A stretch of 64,000 nt of DNA from Stenotrophomonas maltophilia (GTDB taxonomy: Bacteria; Pseudomonadota; Gammaproteobacteria; Xanthomonadales; Xanthomonadaceae), in contig NZ_CP090423.1 in the NCBI RefSeq assembly GCF_023518235.1, forward strand, positions 372,001 to 436,000, given 5' to 3'. The notes beneath the pieces are model-generated. The model was not told the origin of the DNA. It saw only the letters and a program-made list of their open reading frames with translations, and made no database searches. Shown one piece after another: positions 16,703 to 25,301 of this stretch (its first letter is position 1; every line of letters begins with the position of its first letter). The translations under genes were made by a program, and so were the position numbers.

Positions 16703-17221
16703 TTGGCCCTGACTACCCTGAAATCCCTTAACGCCGAAATCAAACAGCTCGAAGCCCAGAAGAAGCTGGTGGAGAAGCGCGACGGCGAGGTGCCCAAAGC
16801 CCTGGCGGTCCTGCAGAAGTATGCGAAGGTCCTCAGTCCGGCCCAGCGGCGGCAGGTGGCCAAGCTCATCGGGGAAACGATCGACGCCAAGCCGGCGCGT
16901 GCCGCCAAGGCTGCCCCGGGACCCCGAAAGGGCCGCAAGCTTGGCAAGGTGGCGCCGAAGTATCGCCTCCCAACCGGTGAGACGTGGGCCGGTCGGGGTT
17001 TGGCCCCCAAGGTCTTCACCGCGTGGGCCAAGTCCACCGAGGGCAAGGCGTGGGCTCAGGCCAACCCCGGAGCGAAGTTCCCGTCGGCTGATGGGACGGT
17101 GAAGAAAGCTCCCGCCAGGGTGGCCAAGAAGACGGGCAAGCCGGTGAAGAAGGCCGCCCAGAAGGCCGTCAAGAAACTTGCGAAGAATGCCGTCGCCAAG
17201 AAGGCCAGCAAGAAGGCCTGA
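16703..17221 (+). CDS. H-NS family nucleoid protein with histone H1-like lysine-rich tail
   Basis: About 172 residues from TTG 16703, chosen because CGGAG lies 7 bases upstream and the H-NS-like coiled coil (TTLKSLNAEIKQLEAQKKLVEKRD) begins there. The oligomerisation part covers 1-60. The DNA-binding signature KYRLPTGETWAGRGLAPK is at 87-103, the H-NS/BpH3-type hook that reads A+T-rich minor grooves. Residues 133-172 are an Ala/Lys tail (KKAPARVAKKTGKPVKKAAQ...) like eukaryotic H1 or bacterial HctA-type proteins. Plasmid H-NS proteins silence foreign DNA and reduce transfer cost. The fused tail is unusual. Confidence 0.85.
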   Translation: MALTTLKSLNAEIKQLEAQKKLVEKRDGEVPKALAVLQKYAKVLSPAQRRQVAKLIGETIDAKPARAAKAAPGPRKGRKLGKVAPKYRLPTGETWAGRGLAPKVFTAWAKSTEGKAWAQANPGAKFPSADGTVKKAPARVAKKTGKPVKKAAQKAVKKLAKNAVAKKASKKA

Positions 17222-17223
17222 TC

Positions 17224-17601
17224 ATGCGCGGCCTGTTCCCCAAGAAGAAGAGCCGGCTCTCGCCCCAAGGCAAAGCCATTGCGGCCGCCCACGTGCTGCT
17301 GGACAGTGCCGAGGGCCGATTGGACGAGAAGGCCGCCGGCAGGCGCTTGCGCGAGGAAGTGGGCCTTCAATGGTCCTACCTGACCTGCATCCAATGCCTG
17401 TCAGGGCAAGAAGCCTTGGCGGCCATTGAATCGCTGCCCAAAGGGTGGCAGGACAACGGGCGCACCCAGGTGCACCTGTTGGGGGCTGCCGTCATGGCGG
17501 CGCACACGGGAGCCAACCTGCGTTCGGACGGCAGCTCGCTATGCGCCAGCTACTTGCGATCGCCACACGACTTTCACGCCACTGTCACGCGGTTGTGGTG
17601 A
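17224..17601 (+). CDS. Unknown 125-residue protein behind the H-NS gene
   Basis: It starts 2 bases after the H-NS stop, so the two are probably co-transcribed. The N-terminus is basic (MRGLFPKKKSRLSPQGK); the rest is a helical soluble domain with no motif I recognise. The adjacency suggests a helper of the nucleoid protein, but nothing in the sequence supports a specific role. Confidence 0.65.
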   Translation: MRGLFPKKKSRLSPQGKAIAAAHVLLDSAEGRLDEKAAGRRLREEVGLQWSYLTCIQCLSGQEALAAIESLPKGWQDNGRTQVHLLGAAVMAAHTGANLRSDGSSLCASYLRSPHDFHATVTRLW

Positions 17602-17690
17602 TCTCACCCCAAGCGAACAGGAGATTGCTGAGCGCCAATGGCCCGGGCGCCTTGACTTGCTGCCAACCCGCGGGCCTGTAGGATCCCATC

Positions 17691-17822
17691 ATGGAGCTAC
17701 TTTTGCCTCTTGCTATGGTTATCTTGGCCTGCGCAACTGGTCTGGCGCTGCTCCAACTTGTAATCGCGCTCTTCAAGGCGCTGTCCTGCCGGGAATGGTT
17801 GCGCCGCAGGAGAGCGAAATGA
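17691..17822 (+). CDS. Small membrane protein, 43 residues
   Basis: ATG 17691 opens a 43-residue frame consisting of one long hydrophobic helix (LLLPLAMVILACATGLALLQL, extended to VIALFKAL) followed by a basic end (REWLRRRRAK), a typical inner-membrane anchor with positive-inside tail. An AGGA lies about 8 bases upstream. Its stop overlaps the next small frame in ATGA. The function is unknown. Confidence 0.5.
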   Translation: MELLLPLAMVILACATGLALLQLVIALFKALSCREWLRRRRAK

Positions 17823-17980
17823 TACGTTCGTTTCGCCACGCCTGCCAGAGGACTCGCGCTTGGCACAGCCCCACAGCGACATCGATTTGGGCCGGAGTCC
17901 GCTATTCGTTGACGGGCGACACCGGCTATTTCAGGTCGCACGTGGATGGCGTTTGTCTCGCGTGCACCGGGGGGGGATGA
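17819..17980 (+). CDS. Possible small protein coupled to the preceding membrane peptide
   Basis: A 53-codon frame starts in the ATGA overlap at 17819. Composition is ambiguous (MIRSFRHACQRTRAW...VCLACTGGG), with four cysteines but no clear zinc-binding spacing. The overlap is the only support. The following 281 bases up to 18262 contain no convincing gene on either strand. Confidence 0.25.
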   Translation: MIRSFRHACQRTRAWHSPTATSIWAGVRYSLTGDTGYFRSHVDGVCLACTGGG

Positions 17981-18261
17981 ATCGGCGGAGCAATGAGCGC
18001 TTCGGCTGAGCCTGGCGGGCCGCCAAAGGATTTAAGCCCTACACAGCCCGCTCGGTTTGTTTCGCTTACAGATCGGCCGTTTGTGGTGCGGTGAGCCCAT
18101 CTACCCGGACGGCCGAAATGAAGGGCGGCGCGCAGGCGTTGCCCTCACCTCTGCCGCTGTCGGATACTGATCCTGTCCATCGTTCGTAGCTCGCAATTCG
18201 CGCCGCCCACGGAGCCACAAGAGGGGCGAATCGATCAATCAGGCCAACAACGAGCAGCCCG

Positions 18262-18657
18262 ATGATACGTAGCAAGCTTGCTCACAGACGCGTTCTCGCC
18301 GAGGGCGGACCGATTCTGGTGTGGTTGACCTCGTTTAAAGATCATTACGTATTTACCGCCAGTGGCATCGGATTGTCTGGAAAATACGGTGTGGCGCTAC
18401 GGCAGGACACGAAAGCAAGTCGGAGAGCCCTCGAAGCGCGCTTTGCGGGGTCGAAGTTTCACGAAGTGTTCGTGAGCGATGTGCCAGCTTCGGTGATCAG
18501 TGTCAACCGGTCTCTGACGTCGGCTGGGCCGCGAGACGGGATATTCTTCCTCTGCAACACAGAGGTCGTCCAAGCCGCGGTTCTCGCGCACCTCGGGGCC
18601 GTGATCCCTAGCGAGGTCATCGCTCTTGCAGCCAACTTGAGTCGGGGACGGGGCTAG
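18262..18657 (+). CDS. Unknown protein, family A (paralogue remnant at 20791)
   Basis: A 131-residue soluble protein of unknown function. Beta-rich segments (GPILVWLTSFKDHYVFTASGIGL) precede a helical region and a conserved block FVSDVPASVISVNRSLTSAG...FFLCN. The same order of segments, with about one third identity by eye, is found in the broken gene at 20791-21145. That shows this is a real family and that it was duplicated here. It heads a run of small signalling-type genes. Confidence 0.65.
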   Translation: MIRSKLAHRRVLAEGGPILVWLTSFKDHYVFTASGIGLSGKYGVALRQDTKASRRALEARFAGSKFHEVFVSDVPASVISVNRSLTSAGPRDGIFFLCNTEVVQAAVLAHLGAVIPSEVIALAANLSRGRG

Positions 18658-18785
18658 CCATGGTGCACTCTTAAAGGTTCAGGAATAGCGCAACTGAAAA
18701 CTGAAATTCAAGCTGGCCTGCGTTTTGTACACAGCTGATCCACGTTGGCCGGCTTGCACTGGTGCCGAGTGAAAGGTAGCCCGTA

Positions 18786-19220
18786 ATGTCTAAGTGTGCG
18801 GTGGTGTTCGTAAGCGCGGCTGTGGAAGAGATCGGTGAGGAGCGCTTGCCCGAAGTCATGCGTGCAGGCCGAGAGTTCAATGCCAAGTGCGGCTCGCGTG
18901 CAGTTGTATGCTTCGACGGCAGCAGGTTTTTAACATATTTGGAAGGCACAGCGAGTGCGGTGGCTGCGAGCTCCGTTTACACCCAGTCCTTCACCCTGCA
19001 TACCGAAATCGTTGAGCTGGCGCGGGGATCCATCCAGCAGTTGCGGTTCCCTGCGCATGCATTGCTCTTCCTGCGGATTTCAGAAGCCGAGCTCAAAGCA
19101 CTGATGAGGTCGAACTGGGTGAATTTCTCCCAACGCTTCGGAGGGAAATTCATCCCAGAAACGGGGATGGAGCGGCTTGCCGCATTGGTCGGCAATCGTC
19201 TCGATGACGTTCCGCAGTGA
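18786..19220 (+). CDS. BLUF-like domain protein lacking photoactive residues (copy 1)
   Basis: The first 95 residues follow the BLUF (blue-light FAD sensor) pattern: a strand AVVFVS, a helix EVMRAGREFN32, a strand-turn FDGSRFLT50YLEG, and H..IVELARGSIQQLRFP. In photoactive BLUF domains the first strand carries a Tyr and the sequence before LEG carries a Gln. Here these are F8 and T50, so normal photochemistry is not expected, although the conserved Asn (N32) remains. The last 45 residues are a C-terminal extension. A second copy lies at 19651. I infer a ligand-binding or protein-interaction role. Confidence 0.65.
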   Translation: MSKCAVVFVSAAVEEIGEERLPEVMRAGREFNAKCGSRAVVCFDGSRFLTYLEGTASAVAASSVYTQSFTLHTEIVELARGSIQQLRFPAHALLFLRISEAELKALMRSNWVNFSQRFGGKFIPETGMERLAALVGNRLDDVPQ

Positions 19221-19313
19221 TGGGTAACGGATTTCCTCTGTAGGCCGCCCGATTCACGTTGCACAGTGGAAGCAGGGGAGTCATGAATTTGAGGCATTCG
19301 ACAGGGGCATGCC

Positions 19314-19589
19314 ATGCGGTTGGAATTTACTCACAGCCACATCTACCCAGGGGCCACCGCGTCCCTGACAGGCGAGCAGGCTGAACTGGGCGAGAGAGCC
19401 ACCTGCTTGGTCGAGCTCAGTGACGGCGTGGTCCTCTCGACCAGCTGTCTGATTCAAGGGGGGGAGATCATGCTATTCATGCCGGACTACCTGACCGCCC
19501 GTGGGGCAAAGATTCCGGCGAAGGACTGGGTGCTGCGGAAGGATCTGGAAACAGGCGCCTGGAAGGCAAAATCAAAGGTTGCCGTGTAG
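19314..19589 (+). CDS. Unknown 91-residue protein between the two BLUF-like genes
   Basis: A small, mostly beta-strand protein (RLEFTHSHIYPGATASL, CLVELSDGVVLSTSCLIQGGEIMLFMPDYL). No family is recognised; a PilZ-like or small barrel fold is conceivable but no PilZ RxxxR motif is present. It is co-oriented with both BLUF-like genes and may be part of the same unit. Confidence 0.6.
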   Translation: MRLEFTHSHIYPGATASLTGEQAELGERATCLVELSDGVVLSTSCLIQGGEIMLFMPDYLTARGAKIPAKDWVLRKDLETGAWKAKSKVAV

Positions 19590-19650
19590 CACTTGTTGCT
19601 CTTCCCGACCCGTCAGGTTGTTGGGTCTGAAGCAATCTTAGGAGCGTGTC

Positions 19651-20124
19651 ATGCCAAACCGTGCGGTGGTTTTTGTGAGTGAGGCCAGCCCCTACCTTAG
19701 CCTTGGGCGGCTGGTTGAGTTGATAGCCGACGCGGAGCGGTTCAACAGACAGGCCGGCGTGACCGGGGTGACCTTGTACGACGGGGCCCGGTTCCTGTCC
19801 TACCTGGAGGGTCCACCGGATGGCCTTCGCGTTGCCTACGCCAGGGCATCCGAAGCGCGCAGCCACCTGAACTTCATCGAGTTGGCACGCGGGCGTGTCT
19901 CGCAACGTCGGCTGCCGCGGTGGCCTATGCGGCTGTTTTTGGCCAAGGAGGGCCAGCTGCAGAGCATCGCGATGGCAGACTGGGCCAGCTTCTCTCAGCG
20001 GGGCGATGCGGACGCAATGAATGCAACGGCGATGGATCTCCTTGTGCGCTTCACGGGAGGGCCGTCTGCCTCAGTCTACGTGGGGCCCCTCTCGAAACCA
20101 CTCAGCGAAGGGGAGGCGAAATGA
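19651..20124 (+). CDS. BLUF-like domain protein lacking photoactive residues (copy 2)
   Basis: This copy matches BLUF domains even better than copy 1: AVVF8VSEAS, DAERFN32RQAGVTGVTLYDG, RFLS50YLEGPPDGLRVAYA, and HLNFIELARGRVSQRRLPRW. Again the photoactive Tyr is Phe (F8) and the Gln is Ser (S50), while N32 is kept. The C-terminal 60 residues differ from copy 1. A strong GGAG lies upstream of ATG 19651. The same two substitutions in both copies argue for a selected, light-independent family rather than random decay. Confidence 0.7.
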   Translation: MPNRAVVFVSEASPYLSLGRLVELIADAERFNRQAGVTGVTLYDGARFLSYLEGPPDGLRVAYARASEARSHLNFIELARGRVSQRRLPRWPMRLFLAKEGQLQSIAMADWASFSQRGDADAMNATAMDLLVRFTGGPSASVYVGPLSKPLSEGEAK

Positions 20125-20307
20125 ACATCGTGGCGACTGGTCTGTCACCCGGCGGAAGGATGCTGGGAGCTCCTCTCGCGCTCCCGATGAAGCGTTGGCA
20201 AAGCTGAGCAGATTCCGTCTGCCGAAAGCAGAAGTCGTCCCAACTAGCTTGAACCAGCTGCTGACCGTGTGGAAAATTTGACCCGACCTTGTGGAACGGC
20301 AATCCAC

Positions 20308-20691
20308 ATGAACGTTCTCTTCGTGGACATTGAAACCTCCATCTGTGAGGTGGTTGGAGTCGAACTAAGAGAGCTCGGCTATGACGTCGAATGCTTGGAA
20401 TTCAGCTCAGGAGCCTTGCGCGCAGCGCAAGCGGGGCACGTCGACGTCGTCATTCTGGATGTGCCCGCCAGCCCTGACGCCCGGCGCAGTGCATACAAGT
20501 TGGCAGACGAACTTCGGCGCGATGGCATCGCTGTCTTCTTTACCTCCACGCTTCATCCGAACGATGTGATCAGCCGGCACCGGGATCGGGGTGTTTTGTC
20601 CAAGCCCTACGGCGTCAAACAGATCGCTTCCTGGATCGAGGCGCTTGGCAAAGATTGCAGAGGCGAACCGGCAGGCGCGCACGTGCGCTAG
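20308..20691 (+). CDS. Single-domain response regulator (receiver) with altered acidic pocket
   Basis: A stand-alone CheY-like receiver of 127 residues. The phosphoacceptor is D51 in VVILDVP. The Thr (T79 in FFTST) and Lys (K99 in LSKPYG) switch residues are in place. The usual acidic pair at the end of the first strand is D7-I8 rather than Asp-Asp, so Mg2+ binding may be weakened. ATG 20308 aligns with receiver N-termini and is preferred over the longer frame from 20269. It lies downstream of the BLUF-like genes. Confidence 0.75.
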   Translation: MNVLFVDIETSICEVVGVELRELGYDVECLEFSSGALRAAQAGHVDVVILDVPASPDARRSAYKLADELRRDGIAVFFTSTLHPNDVISRHRDRGVLSKPYGVKQIASWIEALGKDCRGEPAGAHVR

Positions 20692-20790
20692 CTGACTGGC
20701 AACATGCATCCGCCCTTTGGAGTGCATTGGACCGCAAGCCTTCCTCTTTACAGTGGATACGCTGGAAGCGAACGTCGCTGCTGCCCATCA

Positions 20791-21145
20791 ATGCGCGCTA
20801 CTTGCATCATCAGAAGCACTGTCGTTCAGCACCGTCACTTTCAAGACGGCGACCAGATCGTTGTCCTGCAGACAGCGTTCAAGAACTGGCTCCTGAATAC
20901 GTCGTTCGCCATTGGATTTCCCGACTCCAGCAATCGGCCGCTTTCTGATCGAGCGGAGCAGGCCAAGCGCGCTGTTGGCCACGGCGAGCGAGATCAAAGG
21001 CCACAGTTACCAGGAGGCCTTCGTCAGGTCTCCTTTCGCCGCGCTTATCTCCATTCATAGCGCGTTGAGTGCTTCAAGCCACGGCGACGCCGTGTTCTTC
21101 CTGTGCGCCGAAGAAGCCACGTCGGAAGCATCTCCAAAAAACTGA
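20791..21145 (+). pseudogene. Frameshifted, 3'-truncated paralogue of the family A gene
   Basis: Translating from ATG 20791 gives IIRSTVVQHRHFQDGDQ and IVVLQTAFKNWLL.TSFAIGF, which align with the start of the 18262 protein. The match then moves to another frame from about 20930 (EAFVRSPFAALISIHSALSA...DAVFFLCA). After FFLCA the similarity ends abruptly, where the chemoreceptor frame begins. So it carries one frameshift and has lost its last 40 or so codons, probably at a recombination junction near 21120. Confidence 0.55.
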
Positions 21146-23374
21146 TGCTGGCATTCGCCATAACGACCAGCATGACCTTGGCGTTGGGCATCTTCACTAT
21201 TGTCCGCGCGTCACATTCGAAGCAGGAGTTGTCCAGGATTGAGTCCGTCTGGGCGCCTGGCAGCTATGCCATCGGAGAGATGCGTGCGCAGTTCGGCGAT
21301 CTCCGCATCTACGAAACCTCCCAGGTCAGCGAAGCCACTTCCGCTGAGGCCGTCAAGCAATACGAACAGCGGATCGTGGCGGGCAAGGCCAAGATCAACG
21401 AGCTGGTGAAGCAATACCTGCGGTCCTTCGCCGATGGCGAAGATGCCGCGTTGTTCAAGCCGGTCAGCGCTGCGTTGAGCGATTACTTTGTCATCCACGA
21501 TCAGCTTCACGCTGCGCTCCTCGCTGGCGATGCCGAGGCCGCGCAGACGATCTCGGTGACAGAATCCAGGGCAAAGCGCGTGGCGCTGTTCGACGCCATG
21601 GAGAAAGTCAGCGAATACAACCTTCGCGGCATGAAGGCTGAACTCGCAACCAACGCAGCAAGCCTCAACAACCTGATGTCGATCACAGGCTTGGTCTTGG
21701 CGGTGCTGTACTTGGTCGCAAGCGTGCTGGGGTGGGCGATCAGCCGTTCGGTCACCCGGCCCATTGGTGAGGCGTTGCCCGCTATCCGCAGCGTGGCCAA
21801 TGGCGACCTCAACGTGCGAACCGACTACCAGAGCCGCGATGAGGCGCGCCAGATGCTGCTCTCCCTCCGTCAAATGGTTGCCACCTTGGAGCGTTTTTCG
21901 AACGACACCAAGGTCATGGTCAAGCTTCACGAGGCCGAAGACATCTCGCACCGGATTCCGGAGGACCTGCCCGGTGTCTACGGCGAGCTGGCCAAGGGCA
22001 TGAACACAATGGTGTTCGAGCACCTTGAGGCCATCCTGGATGCCATCCAAGTGCTCAACGAGTATGCGGCCGGTGACCTGCGGCGTGACGCGCGACGCCT
22101 GCCCGGCTCCCGGGCGTGCTCCACGAATCGATGGACGCTGCCAAAGCAAGTCTGCTGGCGATCAACACGGAGATCAAGCGGTTGGCAGTGTCGGCTGCCG
22201 ACGGCGACTTCTCCGCCCGCGGTAACACGTCTGCGTTCCAGCACGACTTTGAATTGATGGTTTCGGACCTCAACCGTCTGATGGAGACAGCTGACCACAG
22301 CCTCAGCGCCGTCTCCACCTTGCTTCAGGCCATTGCCTCTGGCGACTTGACCCACCGCATGGAAGGCGACTTCCGCGGCGTCTTTGCGACGATGAGCGAA
22401 GACGCTAACGCGACCGTGGCTCAGCTGACCGATATCGTCTCCCGCATCCAGCAGGCATCCACGGCAATCAATACCGCGTCGACGGAAATTGCCGCGGGCA
22501 ATGGCGACTTGTCGCGACGCACCGAACAACAAGCGGCCAACTTGGAAGAGACGGCGGCGTCCATGGAGGAGCTTACCTCCACCGTGCGCCAAAACGCCGA
22601 GCATGCACGCCAGGCCAGCGAGTTGGCCAGAGTGGGGCCTCGCGCGTGGCCGGGCAGGGCGGTGGAGTGGTCGGGAAAGTAGTGGAGACGATGGGGGGTA
22701 TCGAAGCCTCGTCGCGCCGCATCGGGGACATCATCTCCGTGATCGATGGCATTGCTTTCCAGACCAACATCCTCGCACTCAATGCGGCCGTGGAGGCGGC
22801 TCGAGCCGGGGACCAGGGTCGAGGGTTCGCCGTGGTGGCCTCCGAGGTGCGCACGTTGGCACAGTGCTCTGCCTCTGCAGCCAAGGAGATCAAGGGGCTA
22901 ATCGAGGACTCTGTGGCCAAGGTCGCTCAAGGATCGGCGCTGGTTGACCAGGCTGGCCAGACGATGTCTGAGATTGTCAGCTCGGTTGAGCGCGTGTCCA
23001 ACGTCATTGGTGAGATATCTGCCGCCTCTCAGGAGCAGGCGTCGGGCATCGAGCAAGTGAACCAGGCTGTTTCTCAGATGGACGAAACGACCCAGCAGAA
23101 CGCCGCGTTGGTGGAAGAAGCGACCGCCGCTGCCCGATCCATGGAAGACCAGTCGGTACAGCTGGCAACCGCCGTCGCGGTCTTCAAGGTGAATGAACGC
23201 GCGCAGGGAAAGACGCCAGCCACGGCCAGTGCAAGCTTGACCAAGCCAGGTGCTGTGGACGGCTCCCGCCTTTCTCAAACCGCCTACGCGGGCAAGCCAA
23301 CCCCGCCGAAGGCATTGCCAGCTCGTCCCGCACGGCAGGTATCTGCGGACGCAGCGCACTGGCAGGAGTTCTAA
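21103..23374 (+). pseudogene. Methyl-accepting chemotaxis protein gene with two frameshifts
   Basis: An almost full-length chemoreceptor spread over three frames. Frame one (21103 to about 22110) has a membrane helix, a four-helix periplasmic sensor, a second helix (GLVLAVLYLVASVLGWAIS) and HAMP (RSVTRPIGEALPAI). Frame two (about 22116-22640) has the adaptation helices. Frame three (from about 22646) has the signalling hairpin ([37 protein letters not shown]) and ends with the CheR-docking-like HWQEF. No ATG start aligns with family N-termini; the beginning merges with the preceding remnant. Sequencing errors could explain the shifts, but neighbouring genes are also broken, so decay is more likely. 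Confidence 0.8.
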
Positions 23375-23455
23375 CCGCCCTTCCAAGGCCAGTGCGAACG
23401 CATGGTCGCTCGCAGGGCATGGTTGACCGAAGTTGCCGCTGAAGTCACCGTGGGT

Positions 23456-23478
23456 GAGGCCGCCTGGATGGCGGCCTC
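23456..23478. terminator. Hairpin GAGGCCGCC-TGGAT-GGCGGCCTC
   Basis: A perfect 9-bp GC-rich stem with a 5-base loop, 82 bases after the chemoreceptor stop. There is no T-run, so it would be a weak or structural terminator, possibly working for convergent transcription from both sides. The 212 bases from 23375 to 23586 hold no convincing gene. Confidence 0.35.
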
Positions 23479-23586
23479 AGACCCGCAAGCGCGCCGAAAG
23501 CTCGGCGCCTTGCGCCGTGAGGCGGCGAGGCGGCAATGGCATTGGCCGAGGTTACGGCCGCCCGATGGCCGCTCCGCTTTGGCAGT

Positions 23587-23895
23587 TCAGCGGCTCGGAG
23601 ACGGGGGAATGCCAGCCAATGGTTCCCTCAGGATGCCCAGCCATGGCTCGACGATCTCCTCGAACGCGAAGACATGGTCCCGGTGCTGGTCCATCCCTTG
23701 GAGGTAGTGCCGAATGCTGCGCTCAAACTCGTCTGCGACGTTGGCGTTGCCGGCGTTCGTGCGAAGCAGGAGCACTGTGGCCGCTTCCAGCGCCGCAACA
23801 CGTATATGCATGCGATTCATTGCTTCTTGAAGACGCAAAAATGCGTCCCTGACCTCGTCGTTCACCAAGCCCTCCGCGAGCAGGCACATCAACAC
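23587..23895 (-). CDS. Unknown helical protein, family D (relative at 29659)
   Basis: A 102-residue, probably all-helical protein (FLRLQEAMNRMHIRVAALEAATVLLLRTNAGNANVADEF). It resembles the minus-strand protein at 29659-30048 in helix layout and in the LRL.E...ALE.A pattern, so the two are likely paralogues. It is the last gene of a minus-strand run that includes a CheW-like gene. The function is unknown. Confidence 0.55.
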   Translation of the reverse strand: MLMCLLAEGLVNDEVRDAFLRLQEAMNRMHIRVAALEAATVLLLRTNAGNANVADEFERSIRHYLQGMDQHRDHVFAFEEIVEPWLGILREPLAGIPPSPSR

Positions 23896-23904
23896 AGAAG
23901 AGGA

Positions 23905-24138
23905 TCAGTGGCTGCTGCTTGAGCCCGGGATCGTCAGGCGAGCACGGTTGGCGGCGATCAAAAGGGCATTGCCAGTTCGCTCCGCTTGCGTCGGAGTCAT
24001 CGTCGAGCCGCACATGGTCGAGTCACCGGCCGCGTTGCGAACTTGGTAAAGCCCGAGTGCAACCACTGCTGTTTCGGCGTCAATGCCGACTTCAAACCTG
24101 TCCAGTGGGAACCACGTTGCTCCGTCGAATTTCTCCAT
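23905..24138 (-). CDS. Unknown 77-residue protein
   Basis: A small protein (MEKFDGATWFPLDRFEVGIDAETAVVALGLYQV...) made of beta strands followed by one helix (TPTQAERTGNALLIAANRARL). ATG 24138 has a GAGG 6-8 bases upstream. It sits between the CheW-like gene and the family D gene on the same strand. No family is recognised. Confidence 0.55.
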   Translation of the reverse strand: MEKFDGATWFPLDRFEVGIDAETAVVALGLYQVRNAAGDSTMCGSTMTPTQAERTGNALLIAANRARLTIPGSSSSH

Positions 24139-24255
24139 CGAGCGCCTCATGCACGGAATCGCGGTGTCAGCCAGAGATTACCGCAAAGCGTGGAACTTGG
24201 AACGCGCGCGAATCGGTTGCAACTGAAAGCGGCAGCACCGTGCAGCATTGGGCAA

Positions 24256-24732
24256 TCAACCTGAATCGATCTCCAGCCGTTGCTGAATGGATAGGGCACG
24301 ACCAGGGTCAATGACGGCGACGCGTTTGCCGTTTCCCAGCTGCACGCCCTGCGGGCAGAGCTCAGCGAATCGGTCGCTGTGAGCGGCAGGCTCGGCACGC
24401 CAGGCAGACAGGCTCTCGATGACCAAGACTTCGTCCACTGCAAGGGCGAACAGCTGAACCGCGGATTGAACCAACAGCATTGCTGGACAACCCGTCCCGA
24501 CTGCATCGCCTCCGGTGATCAAGCCCAGATCAACCACAGGGACGTCTTGCCCTCTGATCGAGACTACAAACTGGCGGTCCCGGGTTCGGGTCAGCGTCTC
24601 TGGTCCGCGTATTTCCACGGCCGACTCGACATCCACACCGAACAAATCGCAGCCCACACGCACAATCACCAGCTCCAGCAATGGCTCTGATGAGGCCTGC
24701 AGAAATGGATCATAAGGCAGGGGAACGGTCAT
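24256..24732 (-). CDS. CheW-like chemotaxis coupling protein
   Basis: A single CheW-type SH3-like double-barrel domain. ELVIVRVGCDLFGVDVESAVEI, RGQDVPVVDLGLITG and MLLVQSAVQLFALAVDEVLVI are the three best-conserved stretches. CheW links receptors to the CheA kinase at the membrane. No cheA is present in the window and the nearby receptor gene is broken, so this may be a leftover or may plug into chromosomal arrays. ATG 24732 is used instead of the TTG five codons upstream. Confidence 0.75.
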   Translation of the reverse strand: MTVPLPYDPFLQASSEPLLELVIVRVGCDLFGVDVESAVEIRGPETLTRTRDRQFVVSIRGQDVPVVDLGLITGGDAVGTGCPAMLLVQSAVQLFALAVDEVLVIESLSAWRAEPAAHSDRFAELCPQGVQLGNGKRVAVIDPGRALSIQQRLEIDSG

Positions 24733-24843
24733 GGTTTCTGTGGGCAAAGACCAAAGGGCGATCGCATCATGCCCTTAATGTGTCCACCGTGGCAATTCAT
24801 GCCCTAAGAAATCCGAGGCGTTCAGATTGGCAGGCCAAGGGCC

Positions 24844-25290
24844 TCACTCTGACAAGACCTGCCCGTCGTCCGAAGACGATGGGTTAGCGGTGGCTGTAGC
24901 GTTCGTGCCGGCCATTCGCTTCATGAACTCTTCCAACCTCATCCGGCTCACCGCTTGGTGGTTCTGGCAGTGTGGGCACACCATCACACCGGCGCCTTCC
25001 AAGTCCGTCAGGCCCTCGCCCGGTGCTAGCAGCGAGGTGAGACCACAGCTGCTACAAGTGGCCTCAACAGCATGCAGACGCGCCAGAGCGCCGTCGGAGG
25101 TCAGTTCTCCATTGACAAAGCGAAGCAAAATAAAAGCCGGTATTAGCCACGGGTAGGGTCCTGAAATAGGCCAGAGGCAGTCAGCGGCCTCAGCGATCTC
25201 GCAGACTTCCTGAAAGCGATACGCACGCTGCAGGATCCTTCCGCGTGCTTCCATCCGGGACGGTTCGTCGGCTGGAAGACCGAGTATCAA
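24844..25290 (-). CDS. Zinc-ribbon protein, family F (relative at 30261)
   Basis: A 148-residue protein with a central hydrophobic stretch (PYPWLIPAFILLRFV) and a C-terminal zinc ribbon: C-S-S-C ... LEGAGVMVCPHCQN. The segment ATCSSCGLTSLLAPGEGLTDLEGAGV closely matches the shorter protein at 30261-30491. The start is uncertain: TTG 25290 has GGGAG close by, while ATG 25254 is an alternative. It may be a membrane-bound adaptor. Confidence 0.6.
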   Translation of the reverse strand: MILGLPADEPSRMEARGRILQRAYRFQEVCEIAEAADCLWPISGPYPWLIPAFILLRFVNGELTSDGALARLHAVEATCSSCGLTSLLAPGEGLTDLEGAGVMVCPHCQNHQAVSRMRLEEFMKRMAGTNATATANPSSSDDGQVLSE

Positions 25291-25301
25291 ACTCCCTCGG
25301 G

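Noticed and set aside
20788..20997. 69-codon minus-strand frame opposite the family A remnant
   Set aside because: The plus-strand similarity to the 18262 protein explains the sequence better.
23402..23707. Plus-strand frame after the chemoreceptor (AWLTEVAAEVTVGEAAWMAAS...)
   Set aside because: The start part looks protein-like but it contains the perfect hairpin at 23456 and overlaps the better-supported minus gene at 23587.
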